Shown here: one piece after another, positions 25,283 through 34,616 of the stretch | Layout: each line of letters opens with the position of its first letter | How positions within the stretch are numbered: position 1 is the first letter of the stretch | Assembly: GCA_016713675.1 (NCBI GenBank) | Contig: JADJOS010000001.1 | Coordinates: forward strand, 2,542,001-2,606,000 | Source: Acidobacteriota bacterium | Lineage (GTDB): Bacteria; Acidobacteriota; Blastocatellia; Pyrinomonadales; Pyrinomonadaceae | DNA length: 64,000 nt | Direction of reading: 5' to 3' | Position numbers and translations under genes: made by a program | The notes under the pieces: generated by a model | The model's input: the letters and a program-made list of their open reading frames with translations, nothing else | The model's database searches: none | Told to the model about the DNA's origin: nothing

Positions 25283-26350
25283 ATGTCATTTCTTTGGGAA
25301 AAGCTGATCAGGCCGGCACTATTTCGTCTCGATGCCGAGCGAGCACACGAACTCGGCATCAAGGCGATGGAACTTGGCTTGGCGTCGATCTTTGCTTCGT
25401 CTGGTGATGAACCGGCATCAGGCGAAGTCGAGCGGTTTGGTTTGAAATTTGCGAATCCATTGGGAATCGCGGCGGGTTTTGATAAGAACGGCGTTGTGGT
25501 CGACCAACTTGCTTCGCTCGGGTTTGGGTTTGTTGAGGTCGGTACCGTCACCTATGATCCGCAGCCGGGCAATCCAAAGCCGAGGATGTTTCGTTTACCG
25601 GAAGACAAGGCATTGATAAATCGGCTTGGTTTCAACAACGATGGTGCGAAGGTCGTCACTGAAAGATTGCGGGATATCAAACGAAAATGCGTAGTCGGCG
25701 TTAATATCGGCAAGAACAAAGGCGTTCCTAACCAGGACGCGACTGAAAATTATCTCAAGAGTTTTGATATCGTCCATCCGGTTGCAGATTACATTGCGGT
25801 GAATATATCATCGCCAAACACTCCGAATTTGCGGGAATTACAAAAAGCTGAAAGTTTGGACGAACTGCTTGGAGAACTGCAAAAGAACAATCGAGAGCTT
25901 GGAGCGAAGCCGCTGTTGGTCAAGATCGCTCCGGATCTAAGCGAAGCAGAGATCGAGTCGATCGTTGGTATTGCCATGCGATACGAGCTGGCGGGGATCA
26001 TCGCGACAAATACGACGATATCGCGTGAAGGTTTGAAAACAAAGAACATTGACGCAATCGGGGCCGGCGGACTAAGCGGAATGCCGCTGACGAACCGCTC
26101 GACTACAGTTATCGCGAGCATTTACCGCTATTCTAAGGGTAAACTGCCGATCGTTGGAGTCGGTGGAATCTTTACTGCCGACGATGCATTTGAAAAGATC
26201 GCTGCCGGTGCAAGCTTGATCCAGGCATACACCGGATTTGTGTACGGCGGGCCAGCGTTCGCGGTCGAGATCAACCGTGGGTTAGCTGCAATTCTGAAAA
26301 AGCGTGGTTTTGCATCATTCGACGAGGCTGTAGGGTCGAGCACGAATTGA
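25283..26350 (+). CDS. pyrD: Quinone-dependent dihydroorotate dehydrogenase (class 2)
   Basis: A 355-residue FMN enzyme oxidising dihydroorotate to orotate with quinone as acceptor at the cytoplasmic membrane. The N-terminal membrane-contact helices (FLWEKLIRPALFRLDAERAH) are those of class 2. NPLGIAAGFDKNG near residue 53, the catalytic serine in NISSPNTPNLRELQ near 175, and GVGGIFTADDAFEKIAAGAS near 290 are present. It is divergent from pyrRBC with a 98-base shared upstream region; TAAAAT at 25263-25268 may be its -10 box. Confidence 0.96.
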   Translation: MSFLWEKLIRPALFRLDAERAHELGIKAMELGLASIFASSGDEPASGEVERFGLKFANPLGIAAGFDKNGVVVDQLASLGFGFVEVGTVTYDPQPGNPKPRMFRLPEDKALINRLGFNNDGAKVVTERLRDIKRKCVVGVNIGKNKGVPNQDATENYLKSFDIVHPVADYIAVNISSPNTPNLRELQKAESLDELLGELQKNNRELGAKPLLVKIAPDLSEAEIESIVGIAMRYELAGIIATNTTISREGLKTKNIDAIGAGGLSGMPLTNRSTTVIASIYRYSKGKLPIVGVGGIFTADDAFEKIAAGASLIQAYTGFVYGGPAFAVEINRGLAAILKKRGFASFDEAVGSSTN

Positions 26351-26732
26351 GAAAAAGTTTCTTGGTGTTGAGCTGTATTTAGGGTCCTTGGCTACATTAC
26401 GTCGCGTAATAGAGGTCGGTTTCACAGAAACGCGATAATACGTCAAGAAATGGCAAGGCAGGAAAAACACCTGTGTCGTTATATCCAAGCAACTAATTAT
26501 AAGACGCTAGGTGTTTCATTTTGACAAAAAATGCAAATTTTCACCGCCGTCTCGCACTTCGATCATTCACACAAGTCCATGGCTGCCGCTTACCCTTCCT
26601 CGGCAACTAACTCCGATACAAAGTCACCGACATTCGAGGCATCAACTGCTATTTATTTGACACGGAACTCTAAGAGGCTATAATAAACGTTTGCTTTCGG
26701 CTCGGTGGAAGCTGTTATTTGCACTGCGAGTG
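26351..26732. other. Intergenic region upstream of the yceD-rpmF-fab operon
   Basis: About 380 bases with no gene recognised. The left 250 bases are AT-rich and featureless to me. The right end holds the strong promoter listed separately at 26657-26684 and a 48-base leader. Confidence 0.6.
26657..26684 (+). promoter_or_regulatory. Consensus sigma-70 promoter of the yceD-rpmF-fab operon
   Basis: TTGACA at 26657-26662 and TATAAT at 26679-26684 both match consensus exactly with a 16-base spacer. The predicted start is near 26691, giving a leader of about 40 bases to the ATG at 26733. It is the best promoter visible in the window and drives housekeeping lipid and ribosome genes. Confidence 0.88.
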
Positions 26733-27242
26733 ATGATAATTGATTTGACAAGCATTGTGGCTCGGCCGAAGGCGATCGAACTTAACTTCTTGCCGGATGA
26801 GATCGACCTTGAGATCGAAGGTGCTAAGCTGGCCGGTGACGCAAAGTTTAAGGGTGAGACCGAGAGGGTGGATGGTAAGGCTCACGTTCGGGGAACTATC
26901 AACGTTGGAGTCTTGGTCGATTGTACGCGTTGTCTGGTGCCGGTAGCGAAAGAGTTTGAAATTTCATTCGACGATATATTCATTGATCCGGCGGACGAGC
27001 CTGATGAAATCGAGGTCGTCCTTGATCCTAATGCACTCGATGAGTCGATCGCGATCGACGGAAAGATAGACCTTGCTGAGATCGTCAGAGAGCAGATAAT
27101 ACTTGCTTTGCCGGATCAGGTTTATTGCGATGATGATTGTAAGGGTTTGTGTCCGGAGTGCGGATCGAACCGAAATTTGATAGATTGTAGATGTATTGAA
27201 GATGAGATCGACCCGAGATGGTCAGCTCTAAAAGGTTTTTAA
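26733..27242 (+). CDS. yceD: YceD/DUF177 family protein (23S rRNA accumulation)
   Basis: I start at ATG 26733 (MIIDLTSIVARPK), downstream of the promoter; the frame open from 26691 would begin at the transcription start. The 169-residue product shows the family's CTRC motif near residue 70 and a C-terminal zinc-like cluster CDDDCKGLCPECGSNRN. YceD is needed for normal 23S rRNA levels and its gene is habitually next to rpmF, as here. Confidence 0.88.
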   Translation: MIIDLTSIVARPKAIELNFLPDEIDLEIEGAKLAGDAKFKGETERVDGKAHVRGTINVGVLVDCTRCLVPVAKEFEISFDDIFIDPADEPDEIEVVLDPNALDESIAIDGKIDLAEIVREQIILALPDQVYCDDDCKGLCPECGSNRNLIDCRCIEDEIDPRWSALKGF

Positions 27243-27327
27243 GTAGCCGCGAAAAGGCGCAAAAGATACAAGATAGGACTTTTGCGATTCAAGTGATTTT
27301 TGCGGCCAATTATTTTTGAGGTAACAA

Positions 27328-27513
27328 ATGCCAAATCCAAAACGACGACATTCACATTCACGCACGCGTCAGCGACGAGCTCATGATGCGCTGGTCACGC
27401 CGCAGTTTTATCTTGATAAAGATACAGGCGAAGCCAAAAAGCCGCATCGTGTTGACCCAAAGACAGGCATGTACAAGGGCCGGAAGATTATCGACGTCAA
27501 AGAATCCGACTAA
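27328..27513 (+). CDS. rpmF: 50S ribosomal protein L32
   Basis: A 61-residue basic protein starting MPNPKRRHSHSRTRQRRAHD, the typical L32 opening, followed by a lysine-rich tail. The usual zinc-binding CxxC pairs are absent, so it is the C-minus (zinc-independent) form. GAGGT at about 27319-27323 precedes the start. It lies between yceD and fabH; plsX, usually found here, is missing. Confidence 0.93.
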   Translation: MPNPKRRHSHSRTRQRRAHDALVTPQFYLDKDTGEAKKPHRVDPKTGMYKGRKIIDVKESD

Positions 27514-27559
27514 ATCTCTGAATTTACATTGTGCAGATCTTGAATTCTAATTCTAATCA

Positions 27560-28546
27560 ATGACAGCATTTAACGCGGGAATCATCGGGATGGGGCACTC
27601 TTATCCGGAGGGCATTTTAACGAATGCCGATCTGGAAAAGATGGTCGATACGAACGATGAATGGATAACCTCGCGCACCGGCATTAAACAGCGCCACAAG
27701 GCTGCTGCCAATGAATATACATCGCAGTTCGGCGTCAGGGCCGCTCTGCAGGCCCTTGAGCGTGCAAATCTTAAACCCGAAGATATTGACCTTATAGTCT
27801 GTGCGACAACTACGCCGGACCAGATCATGCCTTCAACAGGTGCATTGATTCAGGCACAGATCGGGGCCGTCAATGCGGCCGGAATGGATGTGTTTGCGGC
27901 TTGTTCCGGATTTCTTTACGGCATCACGATGGTCGAATCGATGATCCGGACAGAACAGATCAAATATGCATTGGTCATCGGTGCTGAGGTTTTGACCAAA
28001 TACGTCGACTACACTGACCGCGGCACATGTGTGATCTTTGGCGACGGCGCCGGGGCTGCGGTACTCGGGCCTGTGCCAAAAGGCAAAGGTATCCTGGCCA
28101 CAAAGATCCGCTCCGATGGCCGTTATGAAGAGCAGCTCTACGCTCCCGGCGGCGGCACAAAACTCGGCACATCTCACAAAACGATCGATGAAGGCGAACA
28201 TTTTTTCAAGATGAAGGGCAACGAGCTTTTCAAGGTTGCTGTGCGCTCTATGGCGGATATTTCGGCGGAAATGGTCGAAAAGGCCGGGTATAAGGTCGAG
28301 GACATCGATCTTGTGATCCCGCATCAGGCGAATCAGCGGATCACAGATGCGGTCGCTTCGCGGCTCGGCGTTCCGGAAGAAAAAGTTTATTCGAATATTG
28401 CGATGATGGGCAATACTTCGTCAGCGTCGATCCCGATCGCCATGGATGAGTGCATACAGTCCGGCCGCATCCATGAGGGAAGTTTAGTTTTGCTCACAGC
28501 ATTCGGCGGCGGAGTCACATGGGCCGGGACTGTGATCAGATTTTAG
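27560..28546 (+). CDS. fabH: Beta-ketoacyl-ACP synthase III
   Basis: A 328-residue condensing enzyme that starts fatty acid synthesis from acetyl-CoA (or a branched primer) and malonyl-ACP. The catalytic triad is visible: Cys in DVFAACSGFLYG near residue 113, His in IPHQANQRI near 255, Asn in GNTSSASIP near 285. It starts the fabH-fabD-acpP-fabF run. Substrate preference (straight or branched) cannot be inferred safely. Confidence 0.96.
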   Translation: MTAFNAGIIGMGHSYPEGILTNADLEKMVDTNDEWITSRTGIKQRHKAAANEYTSQFGVRAALQALERANLKPEDIDLIVCATTTPDQIMPSTGALIQAQIGAVNAAGMDVFAACSGFLYGITMVESMIRTEQIKYALVIGAEVLTKYVDYTDRGTCVIFGDGAGAAVLGPVPKGKGILATKIRSDGRYEEQLYAPGGGTKLGTSHKTIDEGEHFFKMKGNELFKVAVRSMADISAEMVEKAGYKVEDIDLVIPHQANQRITDAVASRLGVPEEKVYSNIAMMGNTSSASIPIAMDECIQSGRIHEGSLVLLTAFGGGVTWAGTVIRF

Positions 28547-28573
28547 ATCTCAGTTTTTAGATCTGTAATTTGT

Positions 28574-29506
28574 ATGTCGAAAACTGCGTATATTTTCCCC
28601 GGACAAGGGTCTCAGGCCGTTGGAATGGGAAAAGAGCTTTTTGATAATTTTACCTCGGCTCGCGAAGTGTTTGAGGCTGCTGATGACGCGCTTGGCTTTT
28701 CGCTTTCGGAATTGTGTTTTTCGGGCGACGAAGCTGAGCTTCAGCTTACGGCCAATACTCAACCCGCGATCCTGACGGTATCGGTCGCGGCGTACCATGC
28801 GGCTCGTGCTGAAGGGATTGCGGAACCGGATATTGTCGCAGGCCACAGTCTAGGTGAATATTCCGCGCTAGTAGCGGCCGGAGTTTTGGATTTTGCTGAT
28901 GCCGTGAGAACCGTGCGAAATCGCGGGACTTACATGCAGGAAGCCGTGCCGGTCGGCGTCGGTGCGATGGCGGCAATATTGGGGCTTGACGCGGCTGCGA
29001 TCGAAGCAGGTTGTTCCGAAGCGTCGAATGGCCAGATATGCAGCCCAGCGAATATCAATTCACCGTCGCAAGTGGTGATCGCTGGTAACAGCGAAGCAGT
29101 CGACCGGGCGTGTGAGATCTTGAAAGATAAGGGAGCTAAGCGGGCGATCCGATTGAATGTCTCGGCTCCTTTTCATTGTGCGTTGATGATGCCCGCTCAA
29201 GAACGGCTCTCGGCCGATCTGGCTAAGCTGGAGTACAGCGAATTTGCTTTTCCGATAGTTCACAATGTCGATGCCGAGGTCAATTCAGATCCGTCCGTTG
29301 TTCGAGAAAAGGTCACGCTGCAGGTGTCGTCGACGGTGAAATGGCTCCAGTCCGTTGAGAAGATGACGGCTAGTGGAGTCGAACGGTTTATTGAGATCGG
29401 ACCCGGAAAGGTTTTGACCGGACTTGTGCGTCAGATAAATCGTGACGTAACATACGCAAATATAGAGAATTCCGAAAGTTTGAAAAGTACATTAGTAAGC
29501 CTATAA
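28574..29506 (+). CDS. fabD: Malonyl-CoA:ACP transacylase
   Basis: A 310-residue enzyme loading malonate on ACP. It begins with FPGQGSQAVGMGKEL, has the serine nucleophile in GHSLGEYSALVAAG near residue 92, and the histidine in APFHCALM near 200. It is followed 14 bases later by acpP; fabG, commonly between the two, is absent from this operon. Confidence 0.96.
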   Translation: MSKTAYIFPGQGSQAVGMGKELFDNFTSAREVFEAADDALGFSLSELCFSGDEAELQLTANTQPAILTVSVAAYHAARAEGIAEPDIVAGHSLGEYSALVAAGVLDFADAVRTVRNRGTYMQEAVPVGVGAMAAILGLDAAAIEAGCSEASNGQICSPANINSPSQVVIAGNSEAVDRACEILKDKGAKRAIRLNVSAPFHCALMMPAQERLSADLAKLEYSEFAFPIVHNVDAEVNSDPSVVREKVTLQVSSTVKWLQSVEKMTASGVERFIEIGPGKVLTGLVRQINRDVTYANIENSESLKSTLVSL

Positions 29507-29520
29507 ATACAGGAGAATTT

Positions 29521-29760
29521 ATGTCAGAAATACAAGATAAGATCAAACAGATCATCGTCGATGAACTAGGTGTCGATGAAGCAGAAGTTACTGAAAATGC
29601 CCGGTTTATCGAGGATCTCGGTGCCGATTCACTCGACCTTGTTGAACTCGTGATGCGTTTCGAAGAGGAATTCGACATCGAAATTCCGGACGAAGATGCT
29701 GAGAAGATCCAAGGTGTTCGCGATGCTTATGCATACGTCGAACAGCACAAAGCTGCTTAA
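29521..29760 (+). CDS. acpP: Acyl carrier protein
   Basis: A 79-residue acidic protein with the phosphopantetheine serine in LGADSLDLVEL near residue 38. It is normal in length and sequence. AGGAG at about 29510-29514 precedes the start. A long perfect hairpin lies between it and fabF and may stabilise or set off the acpP transcript, which usually must be abundant. Confidence 0.97.
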   Translation: MSEIQDKIKQIIVDELGVDEAEVTENARFIEDLGADSLDLVELVMRFEEEFDIEIPDEDAEKIQGVRDAYAYVEQHKAA

Positions 29761-29777
29761 TTGGTAAATGGTGTTTG

Positions 29778-29816
29778 GTGAATCGTGAATAGAGACCAGG
29801 TCTATTCACGATTCAC
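29778..29816. repeat. Perfect 16-bp hairpin between acpP and fabF
   Basis: GTGAATCGTGAATAGA at 29778-29793 is inverted at 29801-29816 with a 7-base loop, and a third partial copy (TCACGATTCAC) lies at 29821-29831. There is no T run, so it is more likely an mRNA end-protecting or partially terminating structure than a full terminator. Confidence 0.75.
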
Positions 29817-29837
29817 TATTTCACGATTCACAAAGAT

Positions 29838-31079
29838 ATGAAACGTCGGGTAGTAGTTACAGGACTTGGTTTGGTCACGCCATGCGGAAACGATGTTCCA
29901 ACAACTTGGAACGCGTTGATGAATGGCGTCAGCGGAGCCGATTACATTAAGAAATTCGACGCGTCGAACTATTCCGCCAAATTCGCGTGCGAGGTCAAGG
30001 ATTTTGACCCGCTCAACTTCCTTGACAAAAAAGAAGCTCGGCGAATGGGGGCATTCACGCATTTTGCATTAGCCGCTTCGGATGAAGCGATGAAGCACAG
30101 CGGGCTGGTGATCGACGAATCGAATGCCGAAATGATCGGCACTTACATTAGTTCGGGCATCGGCGACTTTTGGGCGATCGAACGCGAGCATGAAAAGCTG
30201 CTCAAATCAGGCCCTGACCGCGTTTCGCCGTTCTTCATCGTCTCAGCCATCGTCAATTTGGCCGCAGGCAACGTGTCGATCCGGCATGGGGCAAAGGGAC
30301 CGAACTCGGCAACTGCGACAGCCTGTTCGGCCGGTGCCCACGCGATCGGCGATAGCTTTCGGATAATCGAACGCGGTGATGCGGACGCAATGATCTGTGG
30401 CGGAGCGGAGAGTGCGATCACGCCAATGTCTGTCGCCGGTTTTGCCTCTATGAGAGCCCTTTCGACAAGGAATGACGACCCGAAGCACGCTTCGCGGCCG
30501 TTCGACCTGACGCGTGACGGATTTGTGATCGGCGAAGGTGCAGGATTGCTGATCCTCGAAGAGTTGGAGTTTGCAAAGGCCCGCGGTGCAAATATCCTCG
30601 CGGAGATCGTTGGTTACGGAATGAGCGGCGATGCTTTTCACGTGACAATGCCTGACGAAACGGGGTCGGGAGCAATTCGCGTGATGCAGCGTGCATTGAA
30701 GGATGCGGGTATTGAACCCGAAGCGATCGGCTATATCAACGCCCACGGCACTTCGACGCCCTACAATGACAAATTTGAAACGCTCGCGATCAAGAAGGTC
30801 TTTGGCGACAATGCGTATGATATTCCTGTAAGCTCGACCAAGTCGATGACCGGTCATGCACTAGGTGCTGCGGGCGGTCTCGAAGCCGTCTTTTCGGTCA
30901 AGGTTCTGATGGAAAACAAATTGCCCCCGACGATCAACTACGAATTTCCGGATCCCGATTGCGATCTTGATTACATTCCTAATCAACCTCGCGAAGCGGA
31001 GGTCGAATATGTCCTTTCCAACAATTTTGGGTTCGGCGGGACCAATGCATGTTTGATTTTTAAGAAGTATTCAGATTAG
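29838..31079 (+). CDS. fabF: Beta-ketoacyl-ACP synthase II
   Basis: A 413-residue elongation condensing enzyme. Catalytic Cys lies in TATACSAGAHAIGD near residue 165, the two histidines in NAHGTSTPYND near 305 and SMTGHALGAAG near 342. It closes the fab run and is followed 13 bases later by etfB, so read-through into the electron-transfer flavoprotein genes is likely. Confidence 0.96.
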   Translation: MKRRVVVTGLGLVTPCGNDVPTTWNALMNGVSGADYIKKFDASNYSAKFACEVKDFDPLNFLDKKEARRMGAFTHFALAASDEAMKHSGLVIDESNAEMIGTYISSGIGDFWAIEREHEKLLKSGPDRVSPFFIVSAIVNLAAGNVSIRHGAKGPNSATATACSAGAHAIGDSFRIIERGDADAMICGGAESAITPMSVAGFASMRALSTRNDDPKHASRPFDLTRDGFVIGEGAGLLILEELEFAKARGANILAEIVGYGMSGDAFHVTMPDETGSGAIRVMQRALKDAGIEPEAIGYINAHGTSTPYNDKFETLAIKKVFGDNAYDIPVSSTKSMTGHALGAAGGLEAVFSVKVLMENKLPPTINYEFPDPDCDLDYIPNQPREAEVEYVLSNNFGFGGTNACLIFKKYSD

Positions 31080-31092
31080 CAGGAACGGTTAT

Positions 31093-31869
31093 ATGAAGAT
31101 CATTGTTCTGATGAAACAGGTCGCGAACAAAGATGCAGTATTACGCATCGCAGGCGACGGGAAATGGATCAACGAAGCTGACATTTCGCAGCAAACGAAC
31201 GAATCTGATGGCTACGCGCTGGAAGAGGCACTTCGCACGATCGAAGCAAAAGGCGAAGGTGAGGTCGTAGTGTGTTCGCTCGGGCCCCAGTCAGCGAAAA
31301 CGGTAATCAAAGACGCCCTTGCGCGTGGTGCTGATCGTGCCATTCACGTGGTTGTCGAGGACAGCAAGACGCTCTCTGCGTATCAGATCGCATCTGCGAT
31401 CGCCGATGCCGTCAGGGACGAGAAAGCCGATCTGATCTTCTCGGGACTGCAATCGGATGATGCGAGCTTTGGCCAGACTGGGGTGGTACTTGCTGAGCTT
31501 CTCGGTATTCCGCACGCTACGATCGTGATCGAGGTCGATCGCGCGAGCCTGGGAGAAACATTGCGTGTCAAGCGTGAGCTTGAGAGTGGCTGGTATCAGT
31601 GGTTTACCTATCAGCTGCCCACGTTGCTCACCATCCAATCAGGCATCTCTCAGATCCGCTACGCTTCGCTAAAGGGCATTATGGCGGCTAAGAAAAAAGA
31701 GATCCGCGATGTCACACCGACCATCAGCGCATTTGCCTCGGCGGCAACCATCGAAAAAGTCTATATGCCGCTCAAGACCAAACAAACACAGATCCTCGGC
31801 AACGGCGATGCGAAGGCCGGTGCGGTAGAATTGATTGGGAAGTTAAAGGATGAGGTTCGGGTCTTGTAA
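31093..31869 (+). CDS. etfB: Electron transfer flavoprotein beta subunit
   Basis: A 258-residue protein beginning MKIIVLMKQVANKDAVLRI, with the AMP-binding side DLIFSGLQSDDASFGQTGV near residue 115 and the C-terminal recognition loop of ETF beta. It pairs with EtfA to pass electrons from acyl-CoA and other dehydrogenases to the quinone pool. Unusually its partner is not adjacent: a secreted protein gene and a terminator lie between. Confidence 0.94.
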   Translation: MKIIVLMKQVANKDAVLRIAGDGKWINEADISQQTNESDGYALEEALRTIEAKGEGEVVVCSLGPQSAKTVIKDALARGADRAIHVVVEDSKTLSAYQIASAIADAVRDEKADLIFSGLQSDDASFGQTGVVLAELLGIPHATIVIEVDRASLGETLRVKRELESGWYQWFTYQLPTLLTIQSGISQIRYASLKGIMAAKKKEIRDVTPTISAFASAATIEKVYMPLKTKQTQILGNGDAKAGAVELIGKLKDEVRVL

Positions 31870-31895
31870 AAGACCTTCGAATTAGGTATTCCTTT

Positions 31896-31919
31896 AAGGG
31901 TTCATTTGAACCCTTTTTT
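31896..31919 (+). terminator. Rho-independent terminator after etfB
   Basis: Stem AAGGGTTC and GAACCCTT with loop ATTT, followed by a run of six T. It ends the fab-etfB transcript and separates it from the FG-GAP gene. Confidence 0.88.
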
Positions 31920-32062
31920 GTCGTCTTGAATCTGCGTTGGCCGAACCTTTGCATCTCCCACGGGGCTCCAAAATAAAAAAAATATCAAAATCCTTGTATT
32001 CCAATCAACTTTCCACTACTATCACTCTACAATTCCAAAAAAATGCAGAAGGAGATCAGATA

Positions 32063-33472
32063 ATGAATTTATTTCGCAGATTTCGTTCCTTGTTTTTGTT
32101 CCCGGCTATTGCCCTCGCGGTTTTGTTGGCGACCTTTTCAGACACTCCGGCACAAGCGGAATGCAATGTTACGGGAGCCCCGATCGCGACGACAGGCAAT
32201 ATTGACCCGGCGGATCCCGATCAGGTTGGCCGTCTATTTCGTGACGGCATTGGCACAACCTGCATATTTAATCGCCCCCAGTTTATTTCAGGAGCTGCCG
32301 CGATCGACTTCGAGCAGCACACGTTTACAAATTCGACTGGCGGACCGATATGTGTTTTTGTTGACCTCGATGCGACCGGATGTGGTGTGGCTACCAACCA
32401 GGTCAGTATGGCAGCATATTTAACGAGTTTTGTTCCGGGTAGTCCCGTAACCAATGCAATAGCCGATCCGGGTCTAAGCACGGGAACCAACTTCGCGACT
32501 TCGATGAATTTCTCGGTGGCTGCAGGGGCGACCTACGTTATCGTAGTTCATAACATCAATGCTGGAACTTCGTGTCCTAGCTATACTTTCAGGCGCACGA
32601 TAGCCACAGGTTGCCGAAATCCGGGATATGATGCTGCTAATGACGGAAGTGCCGACCTTGCGTTATTCCGTCCGAGCGGACCTCTTTCCACATTTCACAC
32701 GCAACCTTTGGCTGGAGGCGTGGTCAATTCTCAACTTGGATCCACGGGCGACGTTCCGGTTCCCGGAGATTATACAGGCGACGAGACAAGTGATGTGGCC
32801 GTTTTCCGCCCAATTAACGGCACTTGGTACACTTCGACAAACCCGGCAAATAACTACAATGCCAAGGCGTGGGGAATTGCTACCGATGTTCCCGTTCAAG
32901 GAGATTATGACCGTGACGGTATAACGGATCACGCGATATTCAGGCCCTCAGAAAACAATTGGTATATCCTTCGTAGCTCTGATAGCTCGTTCAACGTAGT
33001 TGCTCTGGGTACGAGCGGTGATAAGCCGGTCCCGGGGGACTATGATGGGGACGGCAAGACCGATCCTGCGGTCTTCAGACCAAGCAACGGTCTGTGGTCT
33101 GTTCGCGGCAGTTCCGGCAACTACGGTTCGACTGTCCTTCAGCGGGTATGGGGAGTCTCGACGGACATACCCGTCGCCGGCGATTTCGATGGCGACGGTA
33201 AGACAGATACGACCATCTTCCGGCCCAGCGAAGGAAACTGGTATGTATTTCGCAGTTCATTAACGGCCGGCCAACTTCAAGTTTTTCAGCATGGCCTGAG
33301 CGGTGATGTCCCGCAGGCGGCAGACTACGACGGTGACCGACGCGATGATTTCGCGGTGTTCAGACCGTCGAATAATACTTGGTATATCAATCGCAGTACG
33401 GCTGGGATATATCAGACCGTGTTTGGCCAAGCGGGAGATATTCCCGTATCTGCACCAAACAGGGTTCCCTAA
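32063..33472 (+). CDS. Secreted FG-GAP/VCBS-like repeat protein
   Basis: Start chosen at ATG 32063, with AGAAGGAGA at 32048-32056, over a frame open from 31937. The 469-residue product has a signal peptide (residues 1-30, ending PAQA), a beta-rich domain to about residue 180, then about six repeats of about 46 residues with the calcium-binding-like core GDYDGDGKTDPAVFRPSNG and W-Y-I/V endings. These form a beta-propeller-like structure of unknown ligand. It is inserted between etfB and etfA with its own terminator signals. Confidence 0.85.
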   Translation: MNLFRRFRSLFLFPAIALAVLLATFSDTPAQAECNVTGAPIATTGNIDPADPDQVGRLFRDGIGTTCIFNRPQFISGAAAIDFEQHTFTNSTGGPICVFVDLDATGCGVATNQVSMAAYLTSFVPGSPVTNAIADPGLSTGTNFATSMNFSVAAGATYVIVVHNINAGTSCPSYTFRRTIATGCRNPGYDAANDGSADLALFRPSGPLSTFHTQPLAGGVVNSQLGSTGDVPVPGDYTGDETSDVAVFRPINGTWYTSTNPANNYNAKAWGIATDVPVQGDYDRDGITDHAIFRPSENNWYILRSSDSSFNVVALGTSGDKPVPGDYDGDGKTDPAVFRPSNGLWSVRGSSGNYGSTVLQRVWGVSTDIPVAGDFDGDGKTDTTIFRPSEGNWYVFRSSLTAGQLQVFQHGLSGDVPQAADYDGDRRDDFAVFRPSNNTWYINRSTAGIYQTVFGQAGDIPVSAPNRVP

Positions 33473-33496
33473 ATTCTGTTGGAAAGTATGATAGCG

Positions 33497-33532
33497 GCCG
33501 GGGCTTGGCGTTTGTCAGGCTCCGGTCTTTTT
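33497..33532 (+). terminator. Terminator after the FG-GAP protein gene
   Basis: A 10-bp stem with some G-T pairs (GCCGGGGCTT with AGGCTCCGGT) followed by TCTTTTT. TTGTCA at 33512-33517 and CATAAT at 33535-33540, 17 bases apart, overlap it and could be the etfA promoter. Confidence 0.65.
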
Positions 33533-33560
33533 GTCATAATCTTTCTTTGTTACAACACTT

Positions 33561-34535
33561 ATGAGCAATATTCTAGTATTCATCGAACACAAGGACTGTG
33601 TCCTGAACAAAACCTCGCTCGAAGCGGTCGCAGCCGCACAGGAGATCGGGAAGTCGCTTGGCCTGACGGTCTCGGCTGTCCTGCCGTGCGATAAGGATTG
33701 TTCACTTGCCCAAGAAATTGCCGGTTACGACCTCGAAAAGGTTATCGTTGCCAAGAACGAAAAACTCGGCATATACACGCCGGACGGCTATGCTGATGCG
33801 TGGGAGCAAGTCATTAACGCTGTAAACCCGCAGTACATCGTGATGTCGCACACATATCAGGTGCGTGATTTTGCTCCAAAGGTTGCCGCAAGGCTCGGGC
33901 GTGAAGTTGTCGGCGATTGCATTCGCTATAAGGCAGAGGGCGGAAAGCTCGTGCTAACGCGACGGATATTCCTCGGAAAGCTGGACGCAGACGTAACGGT
34001 CGGCGGCGAAGCCCCGTATTTTGTGACATTTCAGTCCGGCTCGTTCCGCGGCGATAACGCGGCAAAGGGAAATGCAGCGGTCGAATTAATGAATGTTAAC
34101 GTAGGCGATATCCGAATGACGCCTGAAGCTCCTTTCCAGGAAGCAAAAGCGACTGTCGATCTCACAAAATCCGAGATCATCATTGCAGTCGGCCGCGGTA
34201 TCAAATCGCAGGAGAATATCGCTCTGGCGCAACAGCTTGCCGATGTCCTTGGGGCCGATCTTGCGGCTTCGCGGCCGATCTGCGACAGCGAATGGCTGCC
34301 TATCGACCGTCAAATAGGTTCGTCGGGGCAGACGGTGGCGCCAAAGGTCTACATCGCCCTCGGTATTTCCGGAGCCATTCAACATATCGTTGGCATGAAG
34401 AACGCAGGCACGATCGTGGCTGTCAATAAGGACTCGGAAGCGCCGATCTTCGACATTGCAGATTACGGTATCGTTGGCGACCTATTCGAGGCGGTTCCGG
34501 TGATGATAGAGGAAATAAAAAAGGCCAAGGCATAG
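33561..34535 (+). CDS. etfA: Electron transfer flavoprotein alpha subunit
   Basis: A 324-residue protein with the C-terminal FAD domain intact: GRGIKSQENIALAQQLAD near residue 212, PICDSEWLPIDRQIGSSG near 245 and KVYIALGISGAIQHIVGM near 270, the standard ETF alpha signatures. It works as a heterodimer with EtfB (31093-31869). A possible own promoter overlaps the upstream terminator. A hairpin at 34554-34598 follows. Confidence 0.95.
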   Translation: MSNILVFIEHKDCVLNKTSLEAVAAAQEIGKSLGLTVSAVLPCDKDCSLAQEIAGYDLEKVIVAKNEKLGIYTPDGYADAWEQVINAVNPQYIVMSHTYQVRDFAPKVAARLGREVVGDCIRYKAEGGKLVLTRRIFLGKLDADVTVGGEAPYFVTFQSGSFRGDNAAKGNAAVELMNVNVGDIRMTPEAPFQEAKATVDLTKSEIIIAVGRGIKSQENIALAQQLADVLGADLAASRPICDSEWLPIDRQIGSSGQTVAPKVYIALGISGAIQHIVGMKNAGTIVAVNKDSEAPIFDIADYGIVGDLFEAVPVMIEEIKKAKA

Positions 34536-34553
34536 TAAAAGCCTACGATATAT

Positions 34554-34598
34554 ACGAAAGGCACGAATTAAGGAGCTCCCTTCTTTCGTGCCTTTCGT
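34554..34598. terminator. Bidirectional terminator between etfA and aminotransferase genes
   Basis: A 14-bp inverted repeat (ACGAAAGGCACGAA and its complement) with a 17-base loop between two convergent gene ends. Suits termination from both sides, though T runs are short. Confidence 0.65.
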
Positions 34599-34616
34599 CT
34601 GTTTCGTGGCAACCTC

